A DNA stretch of 64,000 nt from Barnesiella intestinihominis YIT 11860 (GCF_000296465.1 NZ_JH815204.1:372001-436000), one strand, 5' to 3'. Positions 1 to 9,535 are shown, numbered from the stretch's first letter. Notes: a model not told the origin generated them from the letters alone. Numbers and translations: made by a program.

Positions 1-2
1 AA

Positions 3-368
3 ACCTCCTTTTTATATTTATTGAGAGACAAAATAAAAGAAGACCCCGATTTCATCGAAAAAAATAAGTGTGACTTGTGCGCATCGTTGCAGACTACGAT
101 TGTGGACATTTTGATGGACAAACTTTATAAGGCCGTTAAACAAACTGGAATAAAGCATGTGGCTGTTGCAGGGGGCGTTTCGGCGAACTCCGCTGTGAGG
201 GCTGCTTTTGAAGATTATGCCCGAAAGTACGGTTGGACAGTTTATCTGCCGCCCTTCTCTTTTACGACCGATAATGCAGCTATGGTGGCTATTACGGGTT
301 ATTATAAATATTTGGATAAAGAATTTTGTGATATAGCGAAGGCTCCTTTTGCCCGGGTTGAATTATAA
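3..368 (+). CDS. tsaD: tRNA N6-adenosine threonylcarbamoyltransferase TsaD, C-terminal part (5' end outside window)
   Basis: TsaD transfers the threonylcarbamoyl group to A37 of ANN-decoding tRNAs, working with TsaB/TsaE in the cytoplasm. The frame is open from the first bases of the window (reading T-S-F-L-Y-L-L-R-D-K), so this is the last ~121 residues of a protein normally near 340 aa. Recognisable family segments are VAVAGGVSANSAVR, the ATPase-like fold motif, and FTTDNAAMVAITGYYKY near the C-terminus. The stop is 11 bases before cinA. The first ATG-like position inside the frame is not a real start because homology continues upstream. Identification is by motif recognition. Confidence 0.93.
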   Translation, partial: TSFLYLLRDKIKEDPDFIEKNKCDLCASLQTTIVDILMDKLYKAVKQTGIKHVAVAGGVSANSAVRAAFEDYARKYGWTVYLPPFSFTTDNAAMVAITGYYKYLDKEFCDIAKAPFARVEL

Positions 369-379
369 ATACGAATGAA

Positions 380-1621
380 ATGAATGTCGAGATTATTGTT
401 ATCGGCGATGAGTTGTTGATCGGACAGGTGACCGATACGAATTCTGGGTGGATTGCTCGGGAGCTGAATCATATAGGGTGGGAAGTTACCGAGATAACGA
501 CAGTTAGAGATAGGTCTCGGGAAATAACCGATGCTCTGAATAGCTCGTTCGGTAGGGTCGATGTCGTTTTGATGACCGGTGGATTGGGCCCGACGAAGGA
601 CGATATTACAAAGCAGACTCTTTGTGATTATTTCGGTGGAAAGTTGGTCTTCGACGAATCGGTATTTGCCAATGTGGAAGCCATTTTTCGTCGTCGTAAA
701 TTGACGATGAATGACAGTACGCGCAATCAAGCCTATGTTCCTAATGTGTGTACAGTTATTCAAAATTCCGTGGGGACGGCTCCTGTCATGTGGTTTGAAA
801 GAAATGGCAAGGTATTGGTGTCTATGCCGGGTGTCCCGACAGAAATGAAGACCGTCATGAAAGAGGCGGTTATAAGTCGTTTGAGGGAGTATTTTCAAGA
901 TCATTCGTCTATCTTGCATCGCACTTGTTTAGTGAAAGATTTTACGGAATCGAGGTTGTCCGAAACTTTATCCGACTTTGAAGCGCAATTGCCGGCGTGT
1001 ATCAAACTTGCCTATTTGCCTACGCCGGGAGTGATTCGGTTGAGACTGACTGCTCGTGGCGATGAAGAGTCATATTTGCAGAAGATTATCGATGATGAGT
1101 TTTTTAAATTGAGGACTATATTGGGTAGCCATCTGTTTTGTGGTTCGGATACAACTCTCGCAGGAGCATTAGGGTCGATATTAACCGAAAGAGGAGAAAC
1201 GTTGGCGACAGCCGAAAGTTGCACGGGAGGAAATATAGCTCATGAAATAACAAGGGTAGCGGGTAGTTCGGTCTATTTTAAAGGTAGTGTCGTGGCTTAT
1301 TCCAACGAGGTGAAAGCACGCGTTTTGAATGTGTCGTCGGAGACATTATCGGGTTTTGGCGCTGTGAGTAGGGAGACCGTCTTGCAAATGGTATCGGGGG
1401 TACAAAGATTGTTGTCTTCCGATTGTGCGATAGCGACTTCTGGAATAGCAGGTCCAGGTGGAGGTAGCGTTGAGAAACCGGTAGGAACGGTGTGGATTGC
1501 AGTTCGGTATGGCGAGCGAAGCGAGGCTGAATGTTTTTGTTTCGAAGGCGATAGAGAGCAAGTAATTGCACGTGCGACCCAATCGGCTTTGTTGATGTTG
1601 ATACAACTGATGACAAAATAG
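380..1621 (+). CDS. cinA: CinA family protein (nicotinamide-nucleotide amidohydrolase)
   Basis: A 413-aa two-domain protein of normal CinA length. Residues ~1-170 form the MoCF-biosynthesis-like domain (IVIGDELLIGQVTDTNSGWIA, MTGGLGPTKDD, VSMPGVPTEMK). Residues ~250-413 are the CinA C-terminal domain (TLATAESCTGGNIAHEITRV, IATSGIAGPGGGSVEKPVGTVW). The C-terminal domain deamidates NMN in pyridine nucleotide salvage; the N-terminal domain can act as an ADP-ribose pyrophosphatase in other species. The ATG at 380 is preceded by another ATG at 375 that runs straight into a stop, so 380 is the start. Probably read with tsaD. Confidence 0.93.
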   Translation: MNVEIIVIGDELLIGQVTDTNSGWIARELNHIGWEVTEITTVRDRSREITDALNSSFGRVDVVLMTGGLGPTKDDITKQTLCDYFGGKLVFDESVFANVEAIFRRRKLTMNDSTRNQAYVPNVCTVIQNSVGTAPVMWFERNGKVLVSMPGVPTEMKTVMKEAVISRLREYFQDHSSILHRTCLVKDFTESRLSETLSDFEAQLPACIKLAYLPTPGVIRLRLTARGDEESYLQKIIDDEFFKLRTILGSHLFCGSDTTLAGALGSILTERGETLATAESCTGGNIAHEITRVAGSSVYFKGSVVAYSNEVKARVLNVSSETLSGFGAVSRETVLQMVSGVQRLLSSDCAIATSGIAGPGGGSVEKPVGTVWIAVRYGERSEAECFCFEGDREQVIARATQSALLMLIQLMTK

Positions 1622-1659
1622 AACTGAATAAAAAAGTTCCGATTTTAATACCTTAAAAA

Positions 1660-1691
1660 TTTGGAACATATTTCTAAAATGCTTTACTTTG
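1660..1691 (+). promoter_or_regulatory. Bacteroidetes-type promoter of rpmB-rpmG-DUF4295
   Basis: TTTG at 1660-1663, a 20-base spacer, then TTACTTTG at 1684-1691, one mismatch from TAnnTTTG. Predicted start of transcription is near 1698, giving a ~45-base leader before rpmB. It lies in the 121-base gap after cinA. Confidence 0.65.
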
Positions 1692-1742
1692 CACTCTGTT
1701 TGCGAAAGCAGTAAGAAAAAACAAATAAAATAATAGATAGCG

Positions 1743-1997
1743 ATGTCAAAGATTTGTCAAATTACAGGAAAAAAAGCAATGGTTGGCAACAACGTTTCGC
1801 ACTCAAAAAGAAGAACGAAAAGAAGATTTAATGTCAACCTCTTTACAAAGAAATTTTATTGGGTAGAACAAGATTGTTGGATCACGCTTACACTTTCGGC
1901 TGCCGGTCTTCGTACAATCAATAAAATGGGATTAGATGCAGCTATCAAGCAAGCTGCCGGAAATGGGTATTTAACAGAAATAAAAATGTTATATTAA
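1743..1997 (+). CDS. rpmB: 50S ribosomal protein bL28
   Basis: An 84-aa large-subunit ribosomal protein. The N-terminus [21 protein letters not shown] followed by the basic stretch [12 protein letters not shown] is the bL28 signature. First gene of a compact three-gene ribosomal unit; only 3 bases separate it from rpmG. It has its own promoter 50-80 bases upstream. Confidence 0.97.
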   Translation: MSKICQITGKKAMVGNNVSHSKRRTKRRFNVNLFTKKFYWVEQDCWITLTLSAAGLRTINKMGLDAAIKQAAGNGYLTEIKMLY

Positions 1998-2000
1998 GAT

Positions 2001-2189
2001 ATGGCAAAGAAAGCAAAAGGTAATAGGGTTCAAGTAATTCTTGAATGCACGGAACACAAGGCGAGTGGTATGCCCGGAACATCGCGTTATATTACTACTA
2101 AGAACAGAAAAAATACCACAGAAAGATTGGAGTTGAAAAAATACAATCCCATCTTGAAAAGAGTTACTGTACATAAAGAAATAAAATAA
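2001..2189 (+). CDS. rpmG: 50S ribosomal protein bL33
   Basis: A 62-aa bL33 protein ([28 protein letters not shown], then [20 protein letters not shown]). Only one cysteine is present, so this is the zinc-free form rather than the four-cysteine form. Directly follows rpmB and precedes the DUF4295 gene by 14 bases. Confidence 0.97.
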   Translation: MAKKAKGNRVQVILECTEHKASGMPGTSRYITTKNRKNTTERLELKKYNPILKRVTVHKEIK

Positions 2190-2203
2190 GGAAGGATTGA
2201 ACC

Positions 2204-2356
2204 ATGGCAAAGAAAACAGTTGCATCGTTGCAAAAAGGCGAAGGCCGTACTTATTCTAAGGTGATAAAAATGGTAAAATCGCCGAAAACAGGGGCTTATA
2301 CTTTCCAAGAGGAAATGGTTCCGAATGACGCAGTTAAAGATGTACTTAGTAAGTAA
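2204..2356 (+). CDS. DUF4295 small ribosome-associated protein
   Basis: A 50-aa basic protein starting MAKKTVASLQKGEGRTYSKV and ending in KDVLSK. It belongs to the Bacteroidetes-restricted DUF4295 family, which regularly sits behind rpmB-rpmG. From memory, this family was assigned as a Bacteroidetes-specific large-subunit protein (named bL38) in a Flavobacterium ribosome structure; I hold that with moderate confidence. Position in the rpmB operon and size fit a ribosomal protein. It is short enough to be missed by ORF-length cut-offs. Confidence 0.9.
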   Translation: MAKKTVASLQKGEGRTYSKVIKMVKSPKTGAYTFQEEMVPNDAVKDVLSK

Positions 2357-2379
2357 GTCATAATTAGCGTAATATAAAG

Positions 2380-2418
2380 AAACTTTCTTATACGAAATGT
2401 GTAAGGAAGTTTTTTTTT
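2380..2418 (+). terminator. Rho-independent terminator of the rpmB operon
   Basis: A 14-bp stem, left arm 2380-2393 (AAACTTTCTTATAC) and right arm 2399-2412 (GTGTAAGGAAGTTT) with two G-U pairs, a 5-base loop, and an uninterrupted T run to 2418. Confidence 0.85.
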
Positions 2419-2433
2419 ACCATGATAATTTTA

Positions 2434-2441
2434 TAGCTTTG
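2434..2441 (+). promoter_or_regulatory. Probable -7 element of the ftsY transcript
   Basis: TAGCTTTG fits TAnnTTTG exactly and lies 51 bases before ftsY, just after the ribosomal operon terminator. The -33 position falls in the T run of that terminator and has no clean TTG, so this is a partial match. Confidence 0.5.
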
Positions 2442-2491
2442 CATATCCACCGGGTAGCTGCTTACAGTTACTTTTCTTAAAAATTTTATAT

Positions 2492-3445
2492 ATGGGATTG
2501 TTTGATTTCTTTTCGAAAGAGAAAAAGGAAACCTTGGATAAGGGATTATCTAAGACCAAAGAGGGCGTATTTTCCAAGTTAGCGCGTATTGTTGCCGGGA
2601 AGTCACAAGTCGATGAGAATATATTGGACGATTTGGAAGAAGTATTGATCACGTCTGATGTCGGAGTGGAAACTACACTTCGTATTATAGACCGAATAGA
2701 GAAACGGGTGGCTCGTGACAAATACATAAATACGAACGAATTAAACTCAATTCTCCGGGAAGAAATCACAGCGTTGCTAACCGAAAACGATGTTGAGGAT
2801 GCCGGTGAATTTTCTGTCCCCGAAGGGAAAAAACCGTATGTAATCATGGTTGTCGGGGTGAATGGTGTAGGCAAGACTACAACTATCGGTAAGTTGGCAT
2901 ATCAATATAAAAAGAGAGGGAATAGTGTTTATTTGGGAGCTGCCGATACGTTTCGTGCCGCTGCGGTCGAGCAGTTGATGATATGGGGTGAACGGGTTGG
3001 AGTCCCTGTCGTGAAACAAAAAATGGGAGCCGATCCGGCATCCGTGGCGTTCGATACGTTGAGTTCGGCGAAGGCGAATAATGCCGATGTGGTAATTATC
3101 GATACGGCAGGTCGTTTGCATAATAAATTGAATTTGATGAACGAGTTGACCAAAATAAAGAAAGTAATGGAGAAAATCGTTCCCGGTGCTCCTCATGAAA
3201 TCTTGTTAGTATTGGACGGCTCCACAGGACAGAATGCTTTTGAGCAAGCCAAGCAGTTTACTGCCGCGACCGAGGTGAACGAGTTGGCCATAACGAAACT
3301 CGATGGTACGGCCAAAGGTGGTGTGGTCATAGGTATATCCGATCACTTTAAGATACCGGTTAAGTACATAGGGCTGGGTGAAGGCATGGAAGATTTGCAG
3401 GTGTTCCGCCGTAAGGAATTTGTGGACTCGTTGTTCGGAGATTGA
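2492..3445 (+). CDS. ftsY: Signal recognition particle receptor FtsY
   Basis: The SRP receptor GTPase that docks SRP-bound ribosomes at the inner membrane. At 317 aa it is the short form: an N-terminal helical region (~1-105) without the long acidic A domain of E. coli, then the NG GTPase domain. Visible GTPase motifs are GVNGVGKTTTIGK (G1), DTFRAAAVEQL, DTAGR (G3) and TKLDGTAKGG (G4). It lies between the ribosomal unit and rimO and may be co-transcribed with rimO and the men genes. Confidence 0.97.
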   Translation: MGLFDFFSKEKKETLDKGLSKTKEGVFSKLARIVAGKSQVDENILDDLEEVLITSDVGVETTLRIIDRIEKRVARDKYINTNELNSILREEITALLTENDVEDAGEFSVPEGKKPYVIMVVGVNGVGKTTTIGKLAYQYKKRGNSVYLGAADTFRAAAVEQLMIWGERVGVPVVKQKMGADPASVAFDTLSSAKANNADVVIIDTAGRLHNKLNLMNELTKIKKVMEKIVPGAPHEILLVLDGSTGQNAFEQAKQFTAATEVNELAITKLDGTAKGGVVIGISDHFKIPVKYIGLGEGMEDLQVFRRKEFVDSLFGD

Positions 3446-3467
3446 TATTCGTGAGTTTTTAGGATAG

Positions 3468-3509
3468 ACGGCTGGGTGGTCTTGCAAAGGCTTCATAGCC
3501 GTATTTTTG
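3468..3509 (+). terminator. Possible weak terminator or promoter between ftsY and rimO
   Basis: ACGGCT (3468-3473) and AGCCGT (3497-3502) could pair over a 23-base loop before five Ts. The same bases also spell TATTTTTG (3502-3509), a -7-like element, but that would leave almost no leader before rimO. Either reading is weak. Confidence 0.25.
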
Positions 3510-3513
3510 TGTA

Positions 3514-4824
3514 ATGACAATGATAAAAAATAGCGTTGATATTATTACGTTGGGTTGTTCGAAAAATTTGGTGGATTCCGAACGATTGATGCATCGTTTC
3601 GCAGAAGCCGGTTATAAGGTGAGACATGATCCTGAAAAAGTTTCGAGTGAGTTTGTCGTAGTGAATACTTGCGGCTTCATTGGAGATGCCAAAGAAGAAT
3701 CTATCGAAATGATTTTACAAATGGTCGAGGCTAAAAAAGCTCATAAGATACATCATCTTTATGTGATGGGCTGTTTGTCTCAACGTTATCGGGAGGAATT
3801 GGAAACCGAGATACCCGAGGTAGATAAGTTTTATGGAAAATTCGACTGGACTGATTTGTTGACGGATTTGGGATCGCGAATTTCCGAGGAGAAAGATTTC
3901 GGGCGCATACTGACAACTCCGCCTCATTATGCCTATGTGAAAATTGCCGAAGGTTGTAATCGATTTTGTTCTTATTGTGCTATTCCTTTAATTACTGGGC
4001 GCTTCGTTTCTTATCCTATGGAACAGTTGCTTGATGAGGTGAAGAGCTTGGTTTCGCAGGGCGTGAAAGAGTTTCAGATTATTGCTCAGGATTTATCTTC
4101 CTATGGGCTTGATTTGTACGGGAAATTGAAATTACCGGAGTTAATCGATCGCATGGCGCAGATTCCGGGTGTGAAGTGGATACGGTTGCACTATGCTTAT
4201 CCGTCACAATTCCCTTATGAGATATTACCTGTTATACAGCGTCATGATAATGTTTGCAAATATCTCGATATCGCATTGCAGCATATCAGTGACCATGTGT
4301 TGGTAGATATGCGTCGGCATGTGACGAAGCAGGAGACTTATGATTTGTTGAAACGCATACGAACGGAAGTCCCCGGCATACATATTCGTACGACATTGAT
4401 GGTGGGATACCCCGGTGAGACCGATGAGGATTTCGAGGAATTAAAGGAGTTTGTTCGGGAGGCTCGTTTCGAGCGTATGGGAGCGTTTGCCTATTCCGAA
4501 GAAGAGGGTACTTATGCGGCCAATCATTTTCCCGACTCTATCCCGGAGGAAGTGAAACAGGCCCGACTCGACGAGTTGATGGCATTGCAAGAAGAAATAG
4601 CACTTGAAAGCAATGCTTCAAAGGTAGGTCAAATATTTGATGTGATAGTCGATCGGGAAGAGGAGGACTATTATGTGGGGCGTACGGAGTACGATTCTCC
4701 CGAGGTCGATCCCGAGGTGCTTATTGCAAAAGATCGCTTTCTGACTGTTGGAGATTTTTGTCGGGTAAAAGTCGTCGAAGCTCTGCCTTTTGAGCTTATG
4801 GCTGTTCCCGTGGAGTTGGATTGA
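3514..4824 (+). CDS. rimO: Ribosomal protein uS12 methylthiotransferase RimO
   Basis: A radical-SAM enzyme that adds a methylthio group to the conserved aspartate of ribosomal protein S12. Domain order: UPF0004 (~5-125; TLGCSKNLVDSE, NTCGFIGDAKEES, a cysteine near GCLSQRY), radical SAM (CNRFCSYCAIPL, the CxxxCxxC cluster site), and a C-terminal TRAM domain (~370-436). At 436 aa it is full length. Two in-frame ATGs lie six bases apart (3514 and 3520); the second would give MIKNSVDIITLGCSKN, closer to family N-termini. menF follows 14 bases after the stop. Confidence 0.95.
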   Translation: MTMIKNSVDIITLGCSKNLVDSERLMHRFAEAGYKVRHDPEKVSSEFVVVNTCGFIGDAKEESIEMILQMVEAKKAHKIHHLYVMGCLSQRYREELETEIPEVDKFYGKFDWTDLLTDLGSRISEEKDFGRILTTPPHYAYVKIAEGCNRFCSYCAIPLITGRFVSYPMEQLLDEVKSLVSQGVKEFQIIAQDLSSYGLDLYGKLKLPELIDRMAQIPGVKWIRLHYAYPSQFPYEILPVIQRHDNVCKYLDIALQHISDHVLVDMRRHVTKQETYDLLKRIRTEVPGIHIRTTLMVGYPGETDEDFEELKEFVREARFERMGAFAYSEEEGTYAANHFPDSIPEEVKQARLDELMALQEEIALESNASKVGQIFDVIVDREEEDYYVGRTEYDSPEVDPEVLIAKDRFLTVGDFCRVKVVEALPFELMAVPVELD

Positions 4825-4838
4825 AAAGTCGGTGCAAT

Positions 4839-5936
4839 ATGGCGAAAGAGGTTGATTCTATACATTTACTATCTTGTGCTATTGAGGCGAGTTTGGGGAA
4901 TGATTTTCCGGCTTTCGCTTTTCGTCTGCCGGGCGAAGATGGTTTTTATTGGGGGGCCTGTGAGCCTGATAGACTTATGACTCTTGCCGATGGCGTTTTT
5001 CCGGAAAGACAGGAGGGCTTCTTTTTCGCACCTTTTGAAGAAGGCGAGTTGCCTCGTTACTTTTTCCCTGTGAAAATACAACGGGCCGAAGAGATCAGTT
5101 TGGAGGCGTTGAATTATGGGGCGGGACAAACTTTGGCAAATTTGGAGATAAAACCGGTAGATAGTTCTTTTGAACAGTATGAAAAACAAGTAAATACGCT
5201 TGTTGCAGCAATGTCTCGTAAAGAGATAAAAAAGGCTGTTCTTTCCCGCACCGTTACATTGAACCGTCCGGTAGTTTCCGATGGGCAGCTGTTTTTTCGA
5301 CTGGCTGCAAAATACGATTCGGCTTTTGTTTCGTGGGTCAATGTGCCCGGTATAGGACGATGGATAGGAGCTACGCCCGAAACATTGCTTGATTGTGACG
5401 GAGTGTCGTTGACTACGATGGCTCTCGCAGGTACGCGAAAGGCGGGAGCGAAGGAGCCGTGGGGACAAAAAGAACAAGAGGAGCAACAAATTGTGACCGA
5501 TTATATATCGAAGGTATTTAGAGATAAAGGTCTCGAACCGATTATCGGTGAGCGGTTTTCTCGCAAGGCAGGACAGGTGGAACATCTGTGTACGCCTATT
5601 TCTCTGAAAGTCGGTTCGGCAAACGGGAGATTGGCCGAGATATTGTCGGTGCTTCACCCTACGCCGGCTGTGGGTGGGTATCCCAAAGAACTTGCGATGG
5701 AATGGATTCGTCGAGTAGAACCGCATGAGCGCAGATATTATGGCGGTTATTTGGGCCCTATGTTTGGTGAGCATGTTCGTTTGTTCGTCAATCTTCGGTG
5801 CATGGAAGTAGACGATTCCCGATTGAGATTGTATGTCGGCGGAGGTTTGACCGATAAATCGGACCCGGAAAGTGAGTGGAAAGAAACCGAGGCGAAAGCG
5901 CAGACTTTGCTGTCGATTATCAATGGTTATAAGTAG
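4839..5936 (+). CDS. menF: Isochorismate synthase MenF
   Basis: Converts chorismate to isochorismate, the first committed step of menaquinone synthesis. The chorismate-binding fold is shown by IGATPETLL, MALAGTRKAG, EEQQIVTDYI, HPTPAVGGYPKELAM and EPHERRYYGGYLGP. The start chosen is ATG 4839 (MAKEVDSIHLL; 365 aa); the longer frame begins at a TTG overlapping the rimO stop. First gene of the menFDBCE run; rimO ends 14 bases upstream, so the men genes probably share a transcript with ftsY-rimO. Could also be annotated as a salicylate/isochorismate synthase, but context settles menaquinone. Confidence 0.92.
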   Translation: MAKEVDSIHLLSCAIEASLGNDFPAFAFRLPGEDGFYWGACEPDRLMTLADGVFPERQEGFFFAPFEEGELPRYFFPVKIQRAEEISLEALNYGAGQTLANLEIKPVDSSFEQYEKQVNTLVAAMSRKEIKKAVLSRTVTLNRPVVSDGQLFFRLAAKYDSAFVSWVNVPGIGRWIGATPETLLDCDGVSLTTMALAGTRKAGAKEPWGQKEQEEQQIVTDYISKVFRDKGLEPIIGERFSRKAGQVEHLCTPISLKVGSANGRLAEILSVLHPTPAVGGYPKELAMEWIRRVEPHERRYYGGYLGPMFGEHVRLFVNLRCMEVDDSRLRLYVGGGLTDKSDPESEWKETEAKAQTLLSIINGYK

Positions 5937-5943
5937 AGTGAAT

Positions 5944-7629
5944 ATGAAAACGACCGATAAACAGGGCTGTAATATTCTTGTCGCACTTTTGGCGGAACAT
6001 GGTGTAAAGCGTGTCGTTCTATCGCCCGGATCGAGAAATGCTCCTTTATTAATGGCATTTTCGCGTACACCCGATATACAGGACTATGTCGTTGTCGATG
6101 AACGTACAGCGGCTTTTATGGCATTGGGTATGTCGCAACGTAGCGGTGAACCTGTGGCATTGGTTTGTACATCGGGAACAGCGTTACTCAATTATGCGCC
6201 GGCTGTTGCCGAGGCCTATTACCAACATATTCCGTTGATAGTTATTTCGGCGGATCGTCCTATGGAGTGGATCGATCAGGACGATAGTCAAACATTGCGG
6301 CAGTACGGCGCTTTGTCTCACTTTGTGAAACGTTCGTATAATTTACGGGCGGAACTGTCTTTGCCGATGGACGGGTGGTACTTCAATCGTTGTATAAACG
6401 ACGCTTTGTTAACGTCATTGTCGGGAGAAAAGGGCCCTGTTCATATTAATATCGCTGTTTCCGAGCCGCTCACGCAAGAAATGGATATGCCTTCCGTACG
6501 GGAGCGTTTTGTTACTCGCATACCTTCGTCGAGCATTCCCGATGAGCATTCTATGAAACTTTTGTGCGATGAGTTTATGTCGGCTCGAAAGGTGTTGGTT
6601 TTAGTGGCTTTCTCACAGCCTGACGAGCAGTTGAGTCAAGCTCTTTTACGTTTAGCGGAATTGCCGCAGGTTGTCGTTCTTACCGAAAGCATAGCCAATG
6701 TGAGGGGGAAGAATTTGATACCTACGATCGATAGGGTTTATTCGGTAATCGATAAAGCGGAATGGGAAGATTATGCACCCGATTTGCTCATTACATTAGG
6801 CGGATCATTGGTGTCGCGTATGATAAAGGCTTTTTTACGGCAGCATAAGCCCAAGTTGCATTGGCGTATATCACAAGGCGATCATGTAATAGATACGATG
6901 CAATCGTTGACTTGCCATATCGATTCTCAGGCTGCATCGTTTTTAGAGGTGTTGTCTCGAAGTGTATTCCCGATAGAGAGCGACTACTCGATGCTGTGGC
7001 ATAGGAAAGAGGTGATTGCTACTCGTTTGCACGACGATTATATCGCTCATGTCGAGTGGTGTGATTTGAAAGCATTTTCATTGATATTACCTGCGATTCC
7101 GCCGGGAACAGCATTGCAGCTTTCCAACGGTACTACGGTACGCTATGCCCAGTTGTTCAAGTGCGAACAGGTGTTGCGGAGCGATTGTAATCGGGGCGTG
7201 AGCGGTATAGACGGCTCCACCTCGACCGCTGCGGGTGCGGCTTGTGTGGGTGAGGGAATGACGGTGTTGATTACGGGAGATATGAGCTTTTCGTATGATG
7301 TAAATGGGTTATCATCGACTTATCTTTCTCCTCGGTTTAAAATTATCGTAATGTGTAATGGGGGTGGGGGAATCTTTCGATTTATTAAACCGACTTCCGA
7401 TTTGCCCGAACTGGAAACTTGTTTTGAAATACATAGAGATATTTCGGTCGAGAAATATGCCGATTTGTTCGGACTTCGTTATTTCGAGCTCAATGATGAG
7501 AAATCGGCCGCAGAGGTACTTTCTCTCTTTTTTGCCGAAGAAGATCGGCCGGCTATACTGGCGGTCCACACCCCGAATGTTTATAATGCCGAGGTTTTGC
7601 GGGGATACTTCCGCCGGTCGAGGCAATGA
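5944..7629 (+). CDS. menD: 2-succinyl-5-enolpyruvyl-6-hydroxy-3-cyclohexene-1-carboxylate synthase MenD
   Basis: A thiamine-diphosphate enzyme that joins isochorismate and the succinic semialdehyde-ThDP adduct from 2-oxoglutarate. At 561 aa it is normal length. Seen: LSPGSRNAPLLMAF and the activating glutamate region VVDERTAAFMALGM in the pyrimidine-binding domain, and ITGDMSFSYDVNGL with the downstream CNGGGGIF in the diphosphate-binding domain. ATG 5944 lies 7 bases after the menF stop; the longer open frame inside menF reads a basic sequence unlike MenD and is rejected. Confidence 0.95.
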   Translation: MKTTDKQGCNILVALLAEHGVKRVVLSPGSRNAPLLMAFSRTPDIQDYVVVDERTAAFMALGMSQRSGEPVALVCTSGTALLNYAPAVAEAYYQHIPLIVISADRPMEWIDQDDSQTLRQYGALSHFVKRSYNLRAELSLPMDGWYFNRCINDALLTSLSGEKGPVHINIAVSEPLTQEMDMPSVRERFVTRIPSSSIPDEHSMKLLCDEFMSARKVLVLVAFSQPDEQLSQALLRLAELPQVVVLTESIANVRGKNLIPTIDRVYSVIDKAEWEDYAPDLLITLGGSLVSRMIKAFLRQHKPKLHWRISQGDHVIDTMQSLTCHIDSQAASFLEVLSRSVFPIESDYSMLWHRKEVIATRLHDDYIAHVEWCDLKAFSLILPAIPPGTALQLSNGTTVRYAQLFKCEQVLRSDCNRGVSGIDGSTSTAAGAACVGEGMTVLITGDMSFSYDVNGLSSTYLSPRFKIIVMCNGGGGIFRFIKPTSDLPELETCFEIHRDISVEKYADLFGLRYFELNDEKSAAEVLSLFFAEEDRPAILAVHTPNVYNAEVLRGYFRRSRQ

Positions 7630-7660
7630 TGATAATGATTCAATTTAAAAATATAAGAAT

Positions 7661-8485
7661 ATGGAACCGATAGATTGGAAAACGATTAAGGAGTATGAGG
7701 ATATACTTTTCGATTATTGTGATGGAATCGCGAAGATAACGATTAACCGCCCGCAAGTATATAATGCGTTTCGTCCGCAAACGAATTGTGAGATGCTCGA
7801 TGCCATGTCTATTTGTCGGGAACGTTCCGATATTGGCGTTATCATTCTGACGGGAGCGGGAGACAAAGCGTTTTGTTCCGGTGGAGACCAGAAAGTAAAA
7901 GGAATTGGCGGTTATATCGATGAAAACGGTGTCCCGAGGTTAAATGTTTTGGATTTGCATAAAGCTATACGTTCCATTCCCAAGCCGGTTATCGCTATGG
8001 TCAACGGTTATGCGATCGGAGGCGGGCATGTGTTGCATGTGGTATGTGATTTGACAATCGCTTCGGAGAACGCTCGATTCGGACAGACTGGCCCGAAAGT
8101 GGGAAGTTTCGATGGAGGATTCGGCTCGTCCTATTTAGCTCGTATCGTAGGGCAGAAGAAAGCGCGCGAAATATGGTTCCTATGTCGCCAATATTCAGCG
8201 AAAGAGGCAGAAGAAATGGGGCTGGTCAATAAAGTTGTTCCTTTCGACCGATTGGAGGAAGAGACAATCGAATGGTGTCGAACGATATTGAAACGTAGCC
8301 CGATGGCTATACGAATGATTAAGCGGGCGTTGAATGCCGAACTTGACGGGCAGCGGGGGTTGATGGAATTTGCCGGTGATGCCACTCTCATGTATTATCT
8401 CATGGAGGAGGCGCAGGAGGGCAAGAATGCTTTCCTTGAAAAGAGAGACCCCGATTTCCAGAAATTTCCCAAATTCCCCGGATAG
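7661..8485 (+). CDS. menB: 1,4-dihydroxy-2-naphthoyl-CoA synthase MenB
   Basis: A crotonase-fold enzyme that cyclises o-succinylbenzoyl-CoA to DHNA-CoA. At 274 aa it is typical. Seen: [36 protein letters not shown] (oxyanion-hole region), [16 protein letters not shown], and the MenB-specific [20 protein letters not shown] with its Asp/Gly-rich loop. The stop touches the menC ATG directly, so the two are translationally linked. Confidence 0.97.
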   Translation: MEPIDWKTIKEYEDILFDYCDGIAKITINRPQVYNAFRPQTNCEMLDAMSICRERSDIGVIILTGAGDKAFCSGGDQKVKGIGGYIDENGVPRLNVLDLHKAIRSIPKPVIAMVNGYAIGGGHVLHVVCDLTIASENARFGQTGPKVGSFDGGFGSSYLARIVGQKKAREIWFLCRQYSAKEAEEMGLVNKVVPFDRLEEETIEWCRTILKRSPMAIRMIKRALNAELDGQRGLMEFAGDATLMYYLMEEAQEGKNAFLEKRDPDFQKFPKFPG

Positions 8486-9535
8486 ATGTTAAAGGCAAGT
8501 TATACTCCTTATATACTTCATTTCAAAGTCCCTAGCGGAACTTCTCGGGGTGTTCTCACGCAAAAGGAGACCTATTTCTTGAAAGTGTGGGACGAGCATA
8601 ATCCCGATTGTTTCGGGATAGGAGAATGCGCACTGTTTAAGGGATTGGGAGCAGACGATCGTCCTGATTATGAAGCTATGTTGCAAACGGTTTGTCGGGG
8701 TATCGACCGAATAGATGAAATAGATTTGTCTACATGGAGTTCTATCCGTTTTGGAGTGGAGACCGCCTTACTCGATTTGCAGCATGGCGGACGACGCATG
8801 ATTTACCCGTCTGAGTTTACTGCCGGGAAACAAGCGATTGAAATAAACGGATTGATATGGATGGGCGATAAGCGCACTATGGCTTCCCGTATCGATGAGA
8901 AATTAGCGGCCGGGTTCTCTTGTATTAAGTTGAAAATTGGAGCGATAGATTTCGATGATGAATGTGAATTGCTGGCTGCAATTCGGCGACGATATCGCCG
9001 GGAGGATATAGAGTTGAGGGTCGATGCCAACGGTGCGTTCTCTCCTTATGATGCATTGGAACATTTGCAACGTCTTTCGGCTTATGATTTACATTCGATA
9101 GAACAGCCCATACGAGCCGGACAATGGGAGGCGATGGCTCGGTTGTGCGAAGAAACTCCTCTACCGATAGCTCTTGACGAAGAATTAATCGGGATAACCG
9201 ATTCCACCGAGAAATTAGCGTTATTGGAGACGATTTCTCCGCAATATATCATTTTGAAGCCTTCTTTGATAGGGGGATTTTCGGGTGCGGAAGAGTGGAT
9301 CGAATTTGCTCGGAATTGTCGTGTGGGTTGGTGGATAACATCGGCATTGGAATCGAATGTGGGATTGAATGCAATTGCGCAATGGACGGCGACATTGCCT
9401 ATAAATATGCCTCAGGGATTGGGAACGGGAGCTTTGTACACCAATAATATACCGTCACCGTTGGAGCAGATAGGAGATGAGTTGAGATATAATCCTGATA
9501 AAACTTGGATTTTTTCGATGGATTCATGGAAATAA
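8486..9535 (+). CDS. menC: o-Succinylbenzoate synthase MenC
   Basis: An enolase-superfamily dehydratase making o-succinylbenzoate from SHCHC. At 349 aa, with the barrel motifs in order: CIKLKIGAIDFDDE (catalytic lysine), LRVDANGAFSP, SIEQPI, LDEELIGI and ILKPSLIGGFSG. Begins at the base after the menB stop. The last 10 bases overlap the menE start. Confidence 0.93.
   Translation: MLKASYTPYILHFKVPSGTSRGVLTQKETYFLKVWDEHNPDCFGIGECALFKGLGADDRPDYEAMLQTVCRGIDRIDEIDLSTWSSIRFGVETALLDLQHGGRRMIYPSEFTAGKQAIEINGLIWMGDKRTMASRIDEKLAAGFSCIKLKIGAIDFDDECELLAAIRRRYRREDIELRVDANGAFSPYDALEHLQRLSAYDLHSIEQPIRAGQWEAMARLCEETPLPIALDEELIGITDSTEKLALLETISPQYIILKPSLIGGFSGAEEWIEFARNCRVGWWITSALESNVGLNAIAQWTATLPINMPQGLGTGALYTNNIPSPLEQIGDELRYNPDKTWIFSMDSWK

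Noticed and set aside
4869-5774. A 301-codon minus-strand open frame across menF
   Set aside because: Covers a gene with clear chorismate-binding motifs; composition (Arg, Phe, Ser runs) is that of an antisense shadow.
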